Positions 28,042 to 35,559 of a stretch of DNA of 64,000 nucleotides are shown in pieces; positions within the stretch are counted from its first letter, which is position 1; each line of letters opens with the position of its first letter. Origin of the DNA: an uncultured Clostridia bacterium (GTDB taxonomy: Bacteria; Bacillota; Clostridia; TANB77; CAG-508); the NCBI GenBank assembly GCA_944392455.1, contig CALXWP010000003.1, positions 1-64,000 on the forward strand. Direction: 5' to 3'. The position numbers and the translations under genes are program-made. Below the pieces are notes generated by a model. That model had not been told where the DNA came from, made no database searches, and saw only the letters and a program-made list of their open reading frames with translations.

Positions 28042-29865
28042 ATGCCAGGTGGACCAATGGGTGGACCTATGAGAAGAGGTCAAAATACAGAAAAACCAAA
28101 AGATTTTAAAAAGACTACAAAGAAATTAATAGATTCTTATCTATCTAAATACAAAATTGGAATAATAATAGTAATCATTTTTGCAATAGGAAGTACAATA
28201 TTTACTATTGTAGGACCAAAAATATTAGGTAATGCTACAACAGAAATATTTAATGGAATTGTTAGTAAATTATCTGGTGGAAGCGGAATAGATTTTGGAA
28301 AAATTGGGCAAATTGCAATAATGCTTTTAGGACTATATTTGTTAAGTGCAATATTTTCCTTCGTTCAAGGATTTACAATGACAGGAATAGCACAAAAATT
28401 AACATATAGAATACGTAATGATATTGCAGTAAAAATTAATAAACTTCCAATGAATTATTTTGATAAAAGAACAAATGGTGAAGTTTTATCAATTATTACA
28501 AATGATATTGATACTTTGAGTATGAACTTAAACCAAAGTATAACACAAATAATTACATCTATTTGTACAATTATAGGAATATTAATCATGATGTTTTCTA
28601 TTAGTTGGCAGATGACTTTAATATCATTAGTTATACTTCCTGTGGCTGCAATAATTGTAAAAATTATTGTTGGAAAGTCTCAAAAATATTTTAGTAGACA
28701 ACAGGAATATTTAGGTCATGTAAATGGTCAAGTTGAAGAAATTTATGGCGGACTTACAGTTGTAAAAGCTTTTAATGCTGAAAATAAAGTTACAAATGCA
28801 TTTGATAAAGCAAATGATGAATTATATAAATCAGCATGGAAATCACAATTCTTATCTGGTTTAATGCATCCTGTTATGAACTTTATATCAAATATTGGAT
28901 ATGTTGGAGTTGCAGTAGCTGGCGGATATTTGGCAATAAATGGAACTATTACAGTTGGTAATATTCAAAGTTTTATTCAATATAATAAACAATTTACACA
29001 ACCAATAAACCAAATAGCTCAAATATCAAGTATGTTACAATCTATGGTTGCTGCAGCAGAGAGAGTATTTGAGTTCTTAGAAGAACCAGAAGAAGTAAAT
29101 ACAACAAAAGGAAATATAGATACAAGTAAATTAAAAGGAAATGTAGAATTTAAACATGTTAAATTTGGATACAATCCAGATAAAATAATCATAAAAGACT
29201 TTAGTGCAAAAGTTAAAGAAGGACAAAAAATTGCTATTGTTGGACCAACTGGTGCTGGTAAAACAACTATGGTAAAACTTCTTATGAGATTTTATGACGT
29301 TACAGATGGAGAGATATTAGTTGATGGGCATAATATAAAAGATTTTGACAGAGGAGAGCTTCGTAAAATGTTTGGTATGGTACTTCAAGATACATGGCTA
29401 TTTGGAGGTACTGTAAAAGATAATATTAAATATGGTAAAGAAGATGCAACAGATGATGAAGTAATACAAGCAGCAAAAGCTGCACATGTACATCACTATA
29501 TAAAAACATTACCCAATGGATATAATTCAATTATAAATGAAGAATCATCAAATATATCTGCAGGACAAAAACAATTACTTACTATTGCAAGAGTAATTAT
29601 GGCGGATCCTAAAATATTGATCTTAGATGAAGCAACAAGCTCTATAGATACAAGAACAGAAATACAAATTCAAGCTGCAATGGATAATCTTATGAAAGGT
29701 AGAACAAGTTTTGTTATTGCTCACAGATTATCAACTATTAAAAATTCTGATTTAATTTTAGTTATGAATCAAGGTGACATAGTAGAACAAGGTACACATG
29801 AAGAATTATTAGCAAAAGGCGGGTTTTATGCAGAGTTGTACAACAGTCAATTCGACGAGCTTTGA
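28042..29865 (+). CDS. ABC exporter half-transporter B (intact catalytic site)
   Basis: A 607-aa membrane/ATPase fusion, starting at the base after the partner's stop with GGAGGAAA inside the partner's last codons. Six membrane helices span about 35-320. The ATPase domain has Walker A GPTGAGKTT (near 402), a non-canonical signature ISAGQKQLL, and Walker B ILILDEATSSID with the catalytic Glu present. Complementary degeneracy with the partner (Glu missing there, altered signature here) is what heterodimeric exporters show: one composite ATP site is active, the other weak. The N-terminus is Gly/Pro/Met-rich. Confidence 0.9.
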   Translation: MPGGPMGGPMRRGQNTEKPKDFKKTTKKLIDSYLSKYKIGIIIVIIFAIGSTIFTIVGPKILGNATTEIFNGIVSKLSGGSGIDFGKIGQIAIMLLGLYLLSAIFSFVQGFTMTGIAQKLTYRIRNDIAVKINKLPMNYFDKRTNGEVLSIITNDIDTLSMNLNQSITQIITSICTIIGILIMMFSISWQMTLISLVILPVAAIIVKIIVGKSQKYFSRQQEYLGHVNGQVEEIYGGLTVVKAFNAENKVTNAFDKANDELYKSAWKSQFLSGLMHPVMNFISNIGYVGVAVAGGYLAINGTITVGNIQSFIQYNKQFTQPINQIAQISSMLQSMVAAAERVFEFLEEPEEVNTTKGNIDTSKLKGNVEFKHVKFGYNPDKIIIKDFSAKVKEGQKIAIVGPTGAGKTTMVKLLMRFYDVTDGEILVDGHNIKDFDRGELRKMFGMVLQDTWLFGGTVKDNIKYGKEDATDDEVIQAAKAAHVHHYIKTLPNGYNSIINEESSNISAGQKQLLTIARVIMADPKILILDEATSSIDTRTEIQIQAAMDNLMKGRTSFVIAHRLSTIKNSDLILVMNQGDIVEQGTHEELLAKGGFYAELYNSQFDEL

Positions 29866-30050
29866 TGGATGAAAAAATAGAATATTTTGTTGCATATGAG
29901 AAAGAACATTTTGAGAATATCTCCACGAAACACAAAGGCAAAATGCAAAATATTATAAATAGTAAAAAGTTTAATGTTAAGTGGGCTTTGCCGCTTAAAG
30001 ATTTTGAAATAGAAGTGAATAAAGAAAATAAAGTATATGATAATTTATAA
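29865..30050 (+). CDS. Small protein coupled to the exporter
   Basis: A 61-aa protein whose ATG overlaps the exporter's TGA stop, so translation is probably coupled. It is charged, with no membrane segment and no motif I recognise. The operon ends at a terminator whose left arm overlaps the 3' end of this gene. Confidence 0.45.
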   Translation: MDEKIEYFVAYEKEHFENISTKHKGKMQNIINSKKFNVKWALPLKDFEIEVNKENKVYDNL

Positions 30051-30067
30051 TCATATGCTTTATTTTT
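30030..30067 (+). terminator. Rho-independent terminator
   Basis: A 12-bp stem (30030-30041 with 30050-30061, one G-U pair) followed by ATTTTTAT. Confidence 0.75.
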
Positions 30068-30088
30068 ATAAAAAAGAAAATTATTCTA

Positions 30089-30117
30089 TTGACAGCAGAA
30101 CATATGTTTGATAAAAT
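30089..30117 (+). promoter_or_regulatory. Promoter of the KilA-N gene
   Basis: TTGACA (30089-30094), 17-base spacer, TAAAAT (30112-30117). The spacer is largely filled by a LexA-like box. Confidence 0.75.
30097..30110 (+). promoter_or_regulatory. Candidate LexA box in the KilA-N promoter
   Basis: AGAACATATGTTTG matches CGAACATATGTTCG at 12 of 14 positions, with a perfect GAACATATGTT core, and lies between -35 and -10 where LexA would exclude RNA polymerase. It resembles the recN box at 4526. Confidence 0.65.
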
Positions 30118-30137
30118 TGGCAAAAGGATGTGATATT

Positions 30138-30938
30138 ATGAAAAATTTCGAAGTCTTAGATACAAGAATAAACTATTATAACGAAGGTAATGAAGATTAT
30201 ATATCTTTAACAGATATGCTAAAATCAAAGGACGGCGAATTCTTTATTTCAGATTGGTTAAGAAATAGAAATACAATTGAATTTTTAGGAATATGGGAAG
30301 AATTGCATAATCCTAATTTTAATTATGGCGAATTCGCCATAATTAAAAGTCAAGCAGGTTTAAATAGTTACAAAATAAGTGTTAAAGAGTGGTAAAATAA
30401 AACAAATGCAATTGGAATAGTTGCAAAAACAGGAAGATATGGAGGAACTTATGCACATAAGGATATAGCCTTTGAGTTTGGAATGTGGATTAGCCCAAAA
30501 TTTAAAATATATTTAATTAAAGAATTTGAAAGATTAAAACAAGAAGAACAAAAAGAAGTAGGATGGAATGCAAAGAGAGATTTAGCAAAAGTTAACTATA
30601 GAATACACACGGATGCAATAAAAAATAATTTAATACCTAAAGAATTAACTAGCAAGCAAATAAATTTAGTATACGCAGAAGAAGCTGACGTATTAAATAT
30701 GGCATTATTTGGAATGACAGCAAAAGAATGGAGAGAAAAGAATTCAAATAAAAAAGGGAATATAAGAGATTATGCAAGTATAAATGAATTAATATGTTTA
30801 GCAAATTTAGAAAATACAAATTCAATATTTATAAATGAAGGAATGCAACAATCTGACAGATTATATAAATTAAATCAAATAGCAATTTCACAAATGAAAA
30901 TATTAACAAAGGATAATGAAACAAAATTATTAAAATAA
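30138..30938 (+). pseudogene. KilA-N domain protein interrupted by an in-frame stop
   Basis: One frame reads a KilA-N-type DNA-binding protein: YISLTDMLK and FISDWLRNRNTIEFLGIWE, then AGLNSYKISVKEW, TAA (30393-30395), then NKTNAIGIVAKTGRYGGTYAHKDIAFEFGMWISPKF... as usual in the family. Phage and prophage KilA-N proteins typically read KEWIEKTNAIGI across this point, so TAA simply replaces a sense codon. The second part (from about 30483) also has the C-terminal region FERLKQEEQ ... AKRDLAKVNYRIHTDAIK. Start ATG 30138 follows AAAGGATGTGATATT. SOS-type promoter control fits a phage-derived gene. It is probably inactive unless the stop is read through or is a sequence error. Confidence 0.7.
30317..30348. 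repeat. 32-bp perfect palindrome in the KilA-N gene
   Basis: Bases 30317-30348 are fully self-complementary, centred on GGCGAATTCGCC. It lies within coding sequence for the residues NFNYGEFAIIK. There is no T-run. It may be a binding site or just a strong hairpin in mRNA. Confidence 0.7.
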
Positions 30939-31172
30939 AATGAAAAAGATGATAACTTACCATATTCATTGTTAAAATTCATGACTAAAAATAAGACAAT
31001 TAATAAGTTTAAGGAAAATGGAAAAAATATACTAGAAACAGGATATAGTATATTAAAAAGTATGGCAAAAGGAATAGATATTAATTTAGGAATAATAAAT
31101 ATAAAGCCAGGAGAGGCTATGGATGAGGTACAAAAATTAGATGAAGAAAGAGTAAAAAATATAAAAGACTGA
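30939..31172 (+). CDS. Short ORF, probable remnant downstream of KilA-N
   Basis: The KilA-N frame continues open after its second TAA (30936-30938) to a stop at 31170. The 67-aa portion from TTG 30969 (or shorter from ATG 30981) includes KNILETGYSILKSMAKGIDI and ends IKPGEAMDEVQKLDEE. There is no clear ribosome site, and sense codons precede the candidate start without a stop back to 30939. I do not recognise it. It may be the tail of a lost gene or a third in-frame piece of the KilA-N gene. Confidence 0.35.
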   Translation, partial: NEKDDNLPYSLLKFMTKNKTINKFKENGKNILETGYSILKSMAKGIDINLGIINIKPGEAMDEVQKLDEERVKNIKD

Positions 31173-31190
31173 CTTAAAGTCAGTCTTTTT
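31164..31190 (+). terminator. Rho-independent terminator
   Basis: AAAGACTGAC pairs perfectly with GTCAGTCTTT around a 5-base loop and is followed by TTTT. It lies between convergent genes and has A residues on the left, so it may also act for the minus-strand gene. Confidence 0.85.
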
Positions 31191-31194
31191 GTTA

Positions 31195-31566
31195 CTATTG
31201 TTGTTCTCCAGGAAGGAAGTAATCAACAACACCATATACTAAAGCACCTACTATTGCTGCAATCCAAGATACTGTGTATCCTGCAACGAAATATTGAGTT
31301 ACATATAAAACTACTGCAGAAAGAACAAAACCTACGAAACCTTTACCAAAGCTACTTGCATGTAGGCCAGTAAATCTAGTGATTAAATAATCTATTATAG
31401 TAAGAACTACTGCAGCTGCAGCTAATGCCCAAATACTGCTAATTTGAAAACCAGGTGTAAAAAATGCTGTTATAGCAAGAACTATTGCTGCTGTAACTAA
31501 TCTTCCGACGATTTGCCATACTGTAGAAGTAGTGTTACCTCTTGATTGAGCTTGATTATTTTCCAT
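31195..31566 (-). CDS. Phage holin family (YvlD-like) membrane protein
   Basis: A 123-aa protein with four hydrophobic segments (about residues 20-38, 43-62, 72-92, 98-115) in the pattern of the PF04020 holin-like/YvlD family, with a polar N-terminal tail (Asn/Gln/Ser). These chromosomal proteins are not lysis holins in general; their function is unknown. Start ATG follows AAGGAGGTTTAT on the minus strand. Its codon use is smoother and slightly richer in G+C than neighbours. Confidence 0.7.
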   Translation of the reverse strand: MENNQAQSRGNTTSTVWQIVGRLVTAAIVLAITAFFTPGFQISSIWALAAAAVVLTIIDYLITRFTGLHASSFGKGFVGFVLSAVVLYVTQYFVAGYTVSWIAAIVGALVYGVVDYFLPGEQQ

Positions 31567-31644
31567 ATAAACCTCCTTATAAATCTATTTAAACAGATTA
31601 AAATGTAGAAAATTAAAAAGTTATAGGTTATAGATATATAATCT

Positions 31645-31738
31645 ATATCAAAGATTAAGTGATTAAAAATACTCTAAATAATTTATTGAAATCTAAGAAG
31701 AATTGCTTAATTTTTTTTTAATTTTTTATCTTTGATAT
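31645..31738. repeat. 11-base inverted repeat in an intergenic region
   Basis: ATATCAAAGAT (31645-31655) and ATCTTTGATAT (31728-31738) are perfect complements separated by 72 bases, between the divergent holin-family and DUF421 genes. Nothing else is recognisable in this 280-base gap. It could be a regulator site pair or a leader structure. Confidence 0.35.
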
Positions 31739-31847
31739 TACTAATATTATTTGCAGAAAAAAATATTTTATACAAATTATTTAGAAGTATGAATATTTTA
31801 AAGAAAAAATGCAAAAAATAAATATAAAATAAAAAAAGGAGACAAAA

Positions 31848-32522
31848 ATGCTAATAACATTTTTAAGAACAATATTTTTATACATAATTGTTTTAATAGT
31901 AATGAGATTAATGGGAAAAAGAGAAATAGGGCAACTTCAACCTTTTGAGCTTGCTATATCTATTATGATAGCAGATTTGGCTTCAACTCCAATGGCAGAT
32001 CCAGGAATACCAATAATTAATGGAATAATACCAATTTTAGCTTTACTTGTAATGCATTTGTTAATATCAATAATAAATATAAAAAGTATTAAAGCGAGAA
32101 CTATTCTTTGCGGTAAACCTTCAATACTTATATATAGAGGAAGAATTGATGAAAAAATGTTAAAAAAGGAAAGATTTACTGTAAATGAATTAGAAGAAAG
32201 ACTTAGAGGAAATAATATAGTTAATATTGGAGATGTTGAGTATGCAATATTAGAAACAAGCGGGCAAATAACAGTAATAGAAAAGCCAAAGAAAAGAGTT
32301 CCTACTTTAGGTGATTTAAATATAGATGCAGAATATGAAGGAATACCATATGATTTAGTAGTTGATGGAAAAGTAATGTATGAGAATCTGAAAAAATTGG
32401 ATAAAGATTATAATTGGCTAAGAAAACAAGTTTTAAAATTTGGAATAGAACCGAACCAAGCATTAATTGTTACTATAGATGGAAAAGGAGAGATTTTTTG
32501 TCAAGAAAAAAGTATGCCATAA
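31848..32522 (+). CDS. DUF421 (YetF-like) membrane protein
   Basis: A 224-aa protein with three N-terminal membrane helices (about residues 4-20, 34-52, 60-78). MRLMGKREIGQLQPFELAI and the following IMIADLAS are hallmark residues of the YetF/YrbG family. A cytoplasmic domain fills the rest. Some Bacillus members (YetF, YdfR, YdfS) are linked to spore properties. Start ATG follows AAAAAAGGAGACAAAA. A DUF4363 gene follows 18 bases later, the usual pairing. Confidence 0.85.
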   Translation: MLITFLRTIFLYIIVLIVMRLMGKREIGQLQPFELAISIMIADLASTPMADPGIPIINGIIPILALLVMHLLISIINIKSIKARTILCGKPSILIYRGRIDEKMLKKERFTVNELEERLRGNNIVNIGDVEYAILETSGQITVIEKPKKRVPTLGDLNIDAEYEGIPYDLVVDGKVMYENLKKLDKDYNWLRKQVLKFGIEPNQALIVTIDGKGEIFCQEKSMP

Positions 32523-32540
32523 TTTGAGAAAGGATTTAAC

Positions 32541-32930
32541 ATGAAGAAAGAACTTGTTATTTGTATTATTATTGTTGGCTTAATAATTATAACTAATATT
32601 ATAGCTCAAAACTATACAAAAGTATGTGTTGAGAATATAACAGGTAAATTATATGAATTAGAAGAAATTATTCTTAGTAATGATAATAACAATGATCAAA
32701 TTTATCAAAAAATATATGACACTGATTCAGAATGGCATAGATTTCATAATAAACTTGCATTTTATATAGAACATGATGAATTAGAAAAAGTCGAAACAAG
32801 AATTTCAAATATAAAGGGATTAGATAAAAAAAACAAGTATGATGATATGTTACCACAAATAGAGGAATGTATATTTTTGTTAGAACATATAAGAGATAAA
32901 CATGCAATAACTGCTATAAATATTTTTTAG
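32541..32930 (+). CDS. DUF4363 family protein
   Basis: A 129-aa protein with one N-terminal membrane segment or signal anchor (residues 5-22) and a helical extracytoplasmic domain (WHRFHNKLAFYIEHDELEK). This is the standard partner of DUF421 proteins in Clostridia. Start ATG follows GAGAAAGGATTTAAC. Function unknown. Confidence 0.7.
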   Translation: MKKELVICIIIVGLIIITNIIAQNYTKVCVENITGKLYELEEIILSNDNNNDQIYQKIYDTDSEWHRFHNKLAFYIEHDELEKVETRISNIKGLDKKNKYDDMLPQIEECIFLLEHIRDKHAITAINIF

Positions 32931-33020
32931 TATAATAAAATTATATAAAACACTTGAATAATAAAACAATATATGATAGAATATCATATGTTATGATTAG
33001 TGGCAAAGTGAGGGAAAAAT

Positions 33021-33272
33021 ATGATAGAAGTAATAAGAAATATAGTATTAGGTATATATGTTTTAGTTTGTGTTGTTTTAATTATCTTAGCAACAATACA
33101 AGCAAAAGATCAAAGTGGTGCATCTCAAACAATTACTGGTGCTGCTGCAAATAACTTTTATGAACAAAATAAAGGTAGAACTAAAGAAGGAAGAATAAAA
33201 AGAGCAACAGTTATTTCAGGAGTATTATTTGTTATACTTGCAATAGCACTTTCAATATTAATGGTAATGTAA
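33021..33272 (+). CDS. secG: Preprotein translocase subunit SecG
   Basis: An 83-aa protein with two membrane helices (about residues 4-25 and 62-82) joined by a Gly/Ala-rich loop (QAKDQSGASQTITG), the SecG pattern. It supports SecYEG-mediated export. Start ATG follows GTGAGGGAAAAAT. It is followed by rnr, the conserved Firmicutes order, but a terminator lies between them and smpB is not in this window. Confidence 0.88.
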   Translation: MIEVIRNIVLGIYVLVCVVLIILATIQAKDQSGASQTITGAAANNFYEQNKGRTKEGRIKRATVISGVLFVILAIALSILMVM

Positions 33273-33293
33273 TTAAATTATAATAAATAAATG

Positions 33294-33333
33294 GGACATA
33301 TATATCTAAAAATAAATATATATGTTCTTTTAT
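33294..33333 (+). terminator. Terminator after secG
   Basis: GGACATATATAT (33294-33305) pairs with ATATATATGTTC (33316-33327, one G-U), followed by TTTTATTTTT. Confidence 0.7.
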
Positions 33334-33381
33334 TTTTGCAAAAAAATTAATAAAAATTTTATTAAAAAGGAAAGTGAAATT

Positions 33382-35331
33382 ATGAAACATAAAAGAAATC
33401 ATAAAAAGGAATATAAAAAGACAAATAAGAAACAAGAAAATATTAGAAGAATAAAGATTAGTAATAAAAATAATGAAAGAAAGCACAACAATAATAGAAT
33501 TAAGGTTAAAGAAGATAGTAAAATATTTGAATTAGAAAAAGACACAATTGTAGGTACTTTTCAAAAAAGCAGAAACTTTGGATTTGTTGTACCAGATGAT
33601 AGAAAATTAGGTTCTGATATATTTATATCTAAAAAAGATAGTATGAAAGCAAAAAACAACCAAAAGGTAGTTGTACAAATAACAAAAATGCCTTGTAAGG
33701 ATAAAAGTGCAGAAGGAAAAATAATAGAAATAATTGGTGATATAGATCAAGCTGGTGTTGATATGATGTCACTAATTAAAGAATACGATCTTCCTTATGA
33801 ATTTCCTAAAGAAGTTATAAACGAAGCTAAAATGATTAGCCAAACCATCGATGAAAAAGATATAAAAAATAGAAAAGATTTAAGAGAAGAAGAGATCTTT
33901 ACTATAGATGGAGAAGATGCAAAAGACTTAGATGATGCTGTTAATGTAAAAAGATTAGATAATGGAAATTATTGCTTAGGTGTCCATATAGCAGATGTTA
34001 GCCATTATGTTAAAGAAGGATCTTTTTTAGATAAAGAAGCGATTATTAGAGGAACTAGTGTATATATGCTAGATAGAGTCATACCAATGCTTCCTGTGGA
34101 ATTATCAAATGGAATATGTAGTTTAAATGAAGGAAAAGATAGATTTGCAATTTCATGCATTATGGAAATAAATAAAGAGGGAAAGGTTGTATCATCCGAT
34201 ATATTTAAAAGTGTTATTAATGTAACTAGAAGAATGAGTTATACAAATGTACAAAAGATCTTAGATAATTCAGATGAAGAAGTTGTTAAAGAATATAATA
34301 AATATATAAACCATTTTAAATTAATGGAAAAGCTTGCACATATTCTAAAGGAAAGAAGAAACAAAGATGGATCTTTGAATTTAGATATTCCTGAAACTAA
34401 AGTAGTATTAGATGAAAATGGTATTGCAGTAGATATAAAAAAATATGAATTAACATTTGCAAATGAAATAATAGAGCAATTTATGCTTACTGCAAATGAA
34501 ACAGTAGCTGAAAAGTTCTTCTGGCTTGAAGCTCCATTTATTTATAGAGTCCATGAAGCGCCAGATATGGAAAAAGTATCTGAGTTAAACAAATTTTTAT
34601 ATAATTTAGGATATAAAATAAAAACAAGTAAAGATGAAGTTCATCCAAAAGCTTTTTCTGTTATTTTAGATGAAATAACAGGAAAACCAGAAGAAAGAGT
34701 AATATCTAATTTGGTATTAAGAACATTAAAAGTTGCAAGATATGAAAGTGAAAATAAAGGTCACTTTGGAATTGCAAGTAAATATTATTGCCATTTTACA
34801 TCTCCAATTAGAAGATATCCAGATCTTTTCATTCATAGAATAATATCTAAATATTTAAGGAGCGGATATAATTTATCTGAAGAAGAGATTTCAAAATATT
34901 CTAATGAAGCAACAAAATATGCTGAAAGTTCATCAGAAAGAGAAAAGGTTGCACAAGCTGTGGAAAGAGAAAGTATAGATATTAAAATGGCAGAATATAT
35001 GCAGTCACATATTGGTGAAGAATATGATGGAATTATATCAAGTATAATGTCTTTTGGCGTATTTGTAGAATTAGAAAACACAGTAGAAGGAATGATTAGA
35101 TTTGATAAACTAGGAGATGAATATTTTATATATGATGAGAATACTAAGACATTACTCGGAGAAAATACTAAGACAATGTATCATATAGGGGATAGTATTA
35201 GAATAAGAGTAATTAAAGCAAGCAAAGAATTAAGACAAATTGATTTTGAAAAAGTAGTTAAAGAAGAGGAAGATATAGAGGAAACAGATGAAGAACAAGA
35301 AAAAATAAATAAAGAGGAAGAAAATATTTAA
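33382..35331 (+). CDS. rnr: Ribonuclease R
   Basis: A 649-aa 3'-5' exoribonuclease that degrades structured RNA. A basic N-terminal tail of about 35 residues precedes the cold-shock-like domain (GTFQKSRNFGFVVPDD). The RNB catalytic domain carries DGEDAKDLDDAVNVKR, with the metal-binding Asp cluster, and HFTSPIRRYPDLFIHR. A C-terminal S1 domain (GEEYDGIISSIMSFGVFVEL) and an acidic tail end the protein. I prefer ATG 33382 (AAAAAGGAAAGTGAAATT before it) to ATG 33322, which lies inside the terminator. It is slightly shorter than the typical 700-800 aa. Confidence 0.94.
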   Translation: MKHKRNHKKEYKKTNKKQENIRRIKISNKNNERKHNNNRIKVKEDSKIFELEKDTIVGTFQKSRNFGFVVPDDRKLGSDIFISKKDSMKAKNNQKVVVQITKMPCKDKSAEGKIIEIIGDIDQAGVDMMSLIKEYDLPYEFPKEVINEAKMISQTIDEKDIKNRKDLREEEIFTIDGEDAKDLDDAVNVKRLDNGNYCLGVHIADVSHYVKEGSFLDKEAIIRGTSVYMLDRVIPMLPVELSNGICSLNEGKDRFAISCIMEINKEGKVVSSDIFKSVINVTRRMSYTNVQKILDNSDEEVVKEYNKYINHFKLMEKLAHILKERRNKDGSLNLDIPETKVVLDENGIAVDIKKYELTFANEIIEQFMLTANETVAEKFFWLEAPFIYRVHEAPDMEKVSELNKFLYNLGYKIKTSKDEVHPKAFSVILDEITGKPEERVISNLVLRTLKVARYESENKGHFGIASKYYCHFTSPIRRYPDLFIHRIISKYLRSGYNLSEEEISKYSNEATKYAESSSEREKVAQAVERESIDIKMAEYMQSHIGEEYDGIISSIMSFGVFVELENTVEGMIRFDKLGDEYFIYDENTKTLLGENTKTMYHIGDSIRIRVIKASKELRQIDFEKVVKEEEDIEETDEEQEKINKEEENI

Positions 35332-35363
35332 TAGTAAATAAAAAAGAATAATATAAGCATATA

Positions 35364-35396
35364 AAAAATACCTTAAAATAATTTTAAGGTATTTTT
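35364..35396. terminator. Bidirectional terminator
   Basis: A nearly perfect palindrome (AAAAATACCTTAAAAT and its complement) with A-run left and T-run right lies between convergent rnr and the minus-strand gerK operon. It can serve both. Confidence 0.88.
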
Positions 35397-35400
35397 GTAT

Positions 35401-35556
35401 TTATACAACTAAATTAGGAGCAATTAAGCAAAAAATAGATAATATAAAAAGTATAATTCCAGCTGATTTGTTATTATTATCCTTAAATTCTACATATCCA
35501 GTAATAAGAGTTTCAAAAAAGGCGTATATAGATGTTAAAAAAATTATAAAATTCAT
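35401..35556 (-). CDS. 51-aa membrane peptide at the end of the gerK operon
   Basis: ATG 35556 to TAA 35401 encodes MNFIIFLTSIYAFFETLITG and ends ILSIFCLIAPNLVV. Two hydrophobic segments (about residues 2-20 and 33-50) are joined by the polar loop VEFKDNNNKSAG. A strong ribosome site GAAGGAGA is formed by the last gerKC codons, 7 bases before the ATG. Tight coupling to gerKC suggests a role with the germinant receptor, perhaps like the small accessory membrane proteins reported with some ger operons. The link is inference. Confidence 0.6.
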   Translation of the reverse strand: MNFIIFLTSIYAFFETLITGYVEFKDNNNKSAGIILFILSIFCLIAPNLVV

Positions 35557-35559
35557 ATA

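Noticed and set aside
31195..31566. Treating the holin-family gene as part of a prophage with the KilA-N gene
   Set aside because: YvlD/PF04020 proteins are common chromosomal membrane proteins, the gene is on the opposite strand, and no other phage genes are present.
32954..33154. 66-codon ORF overlapping secG
   Set aside because: It is in the wrong frame over the SecG coding sequence, lacks a ribosome site and gives a Cys/Ser-rich shadow translation.
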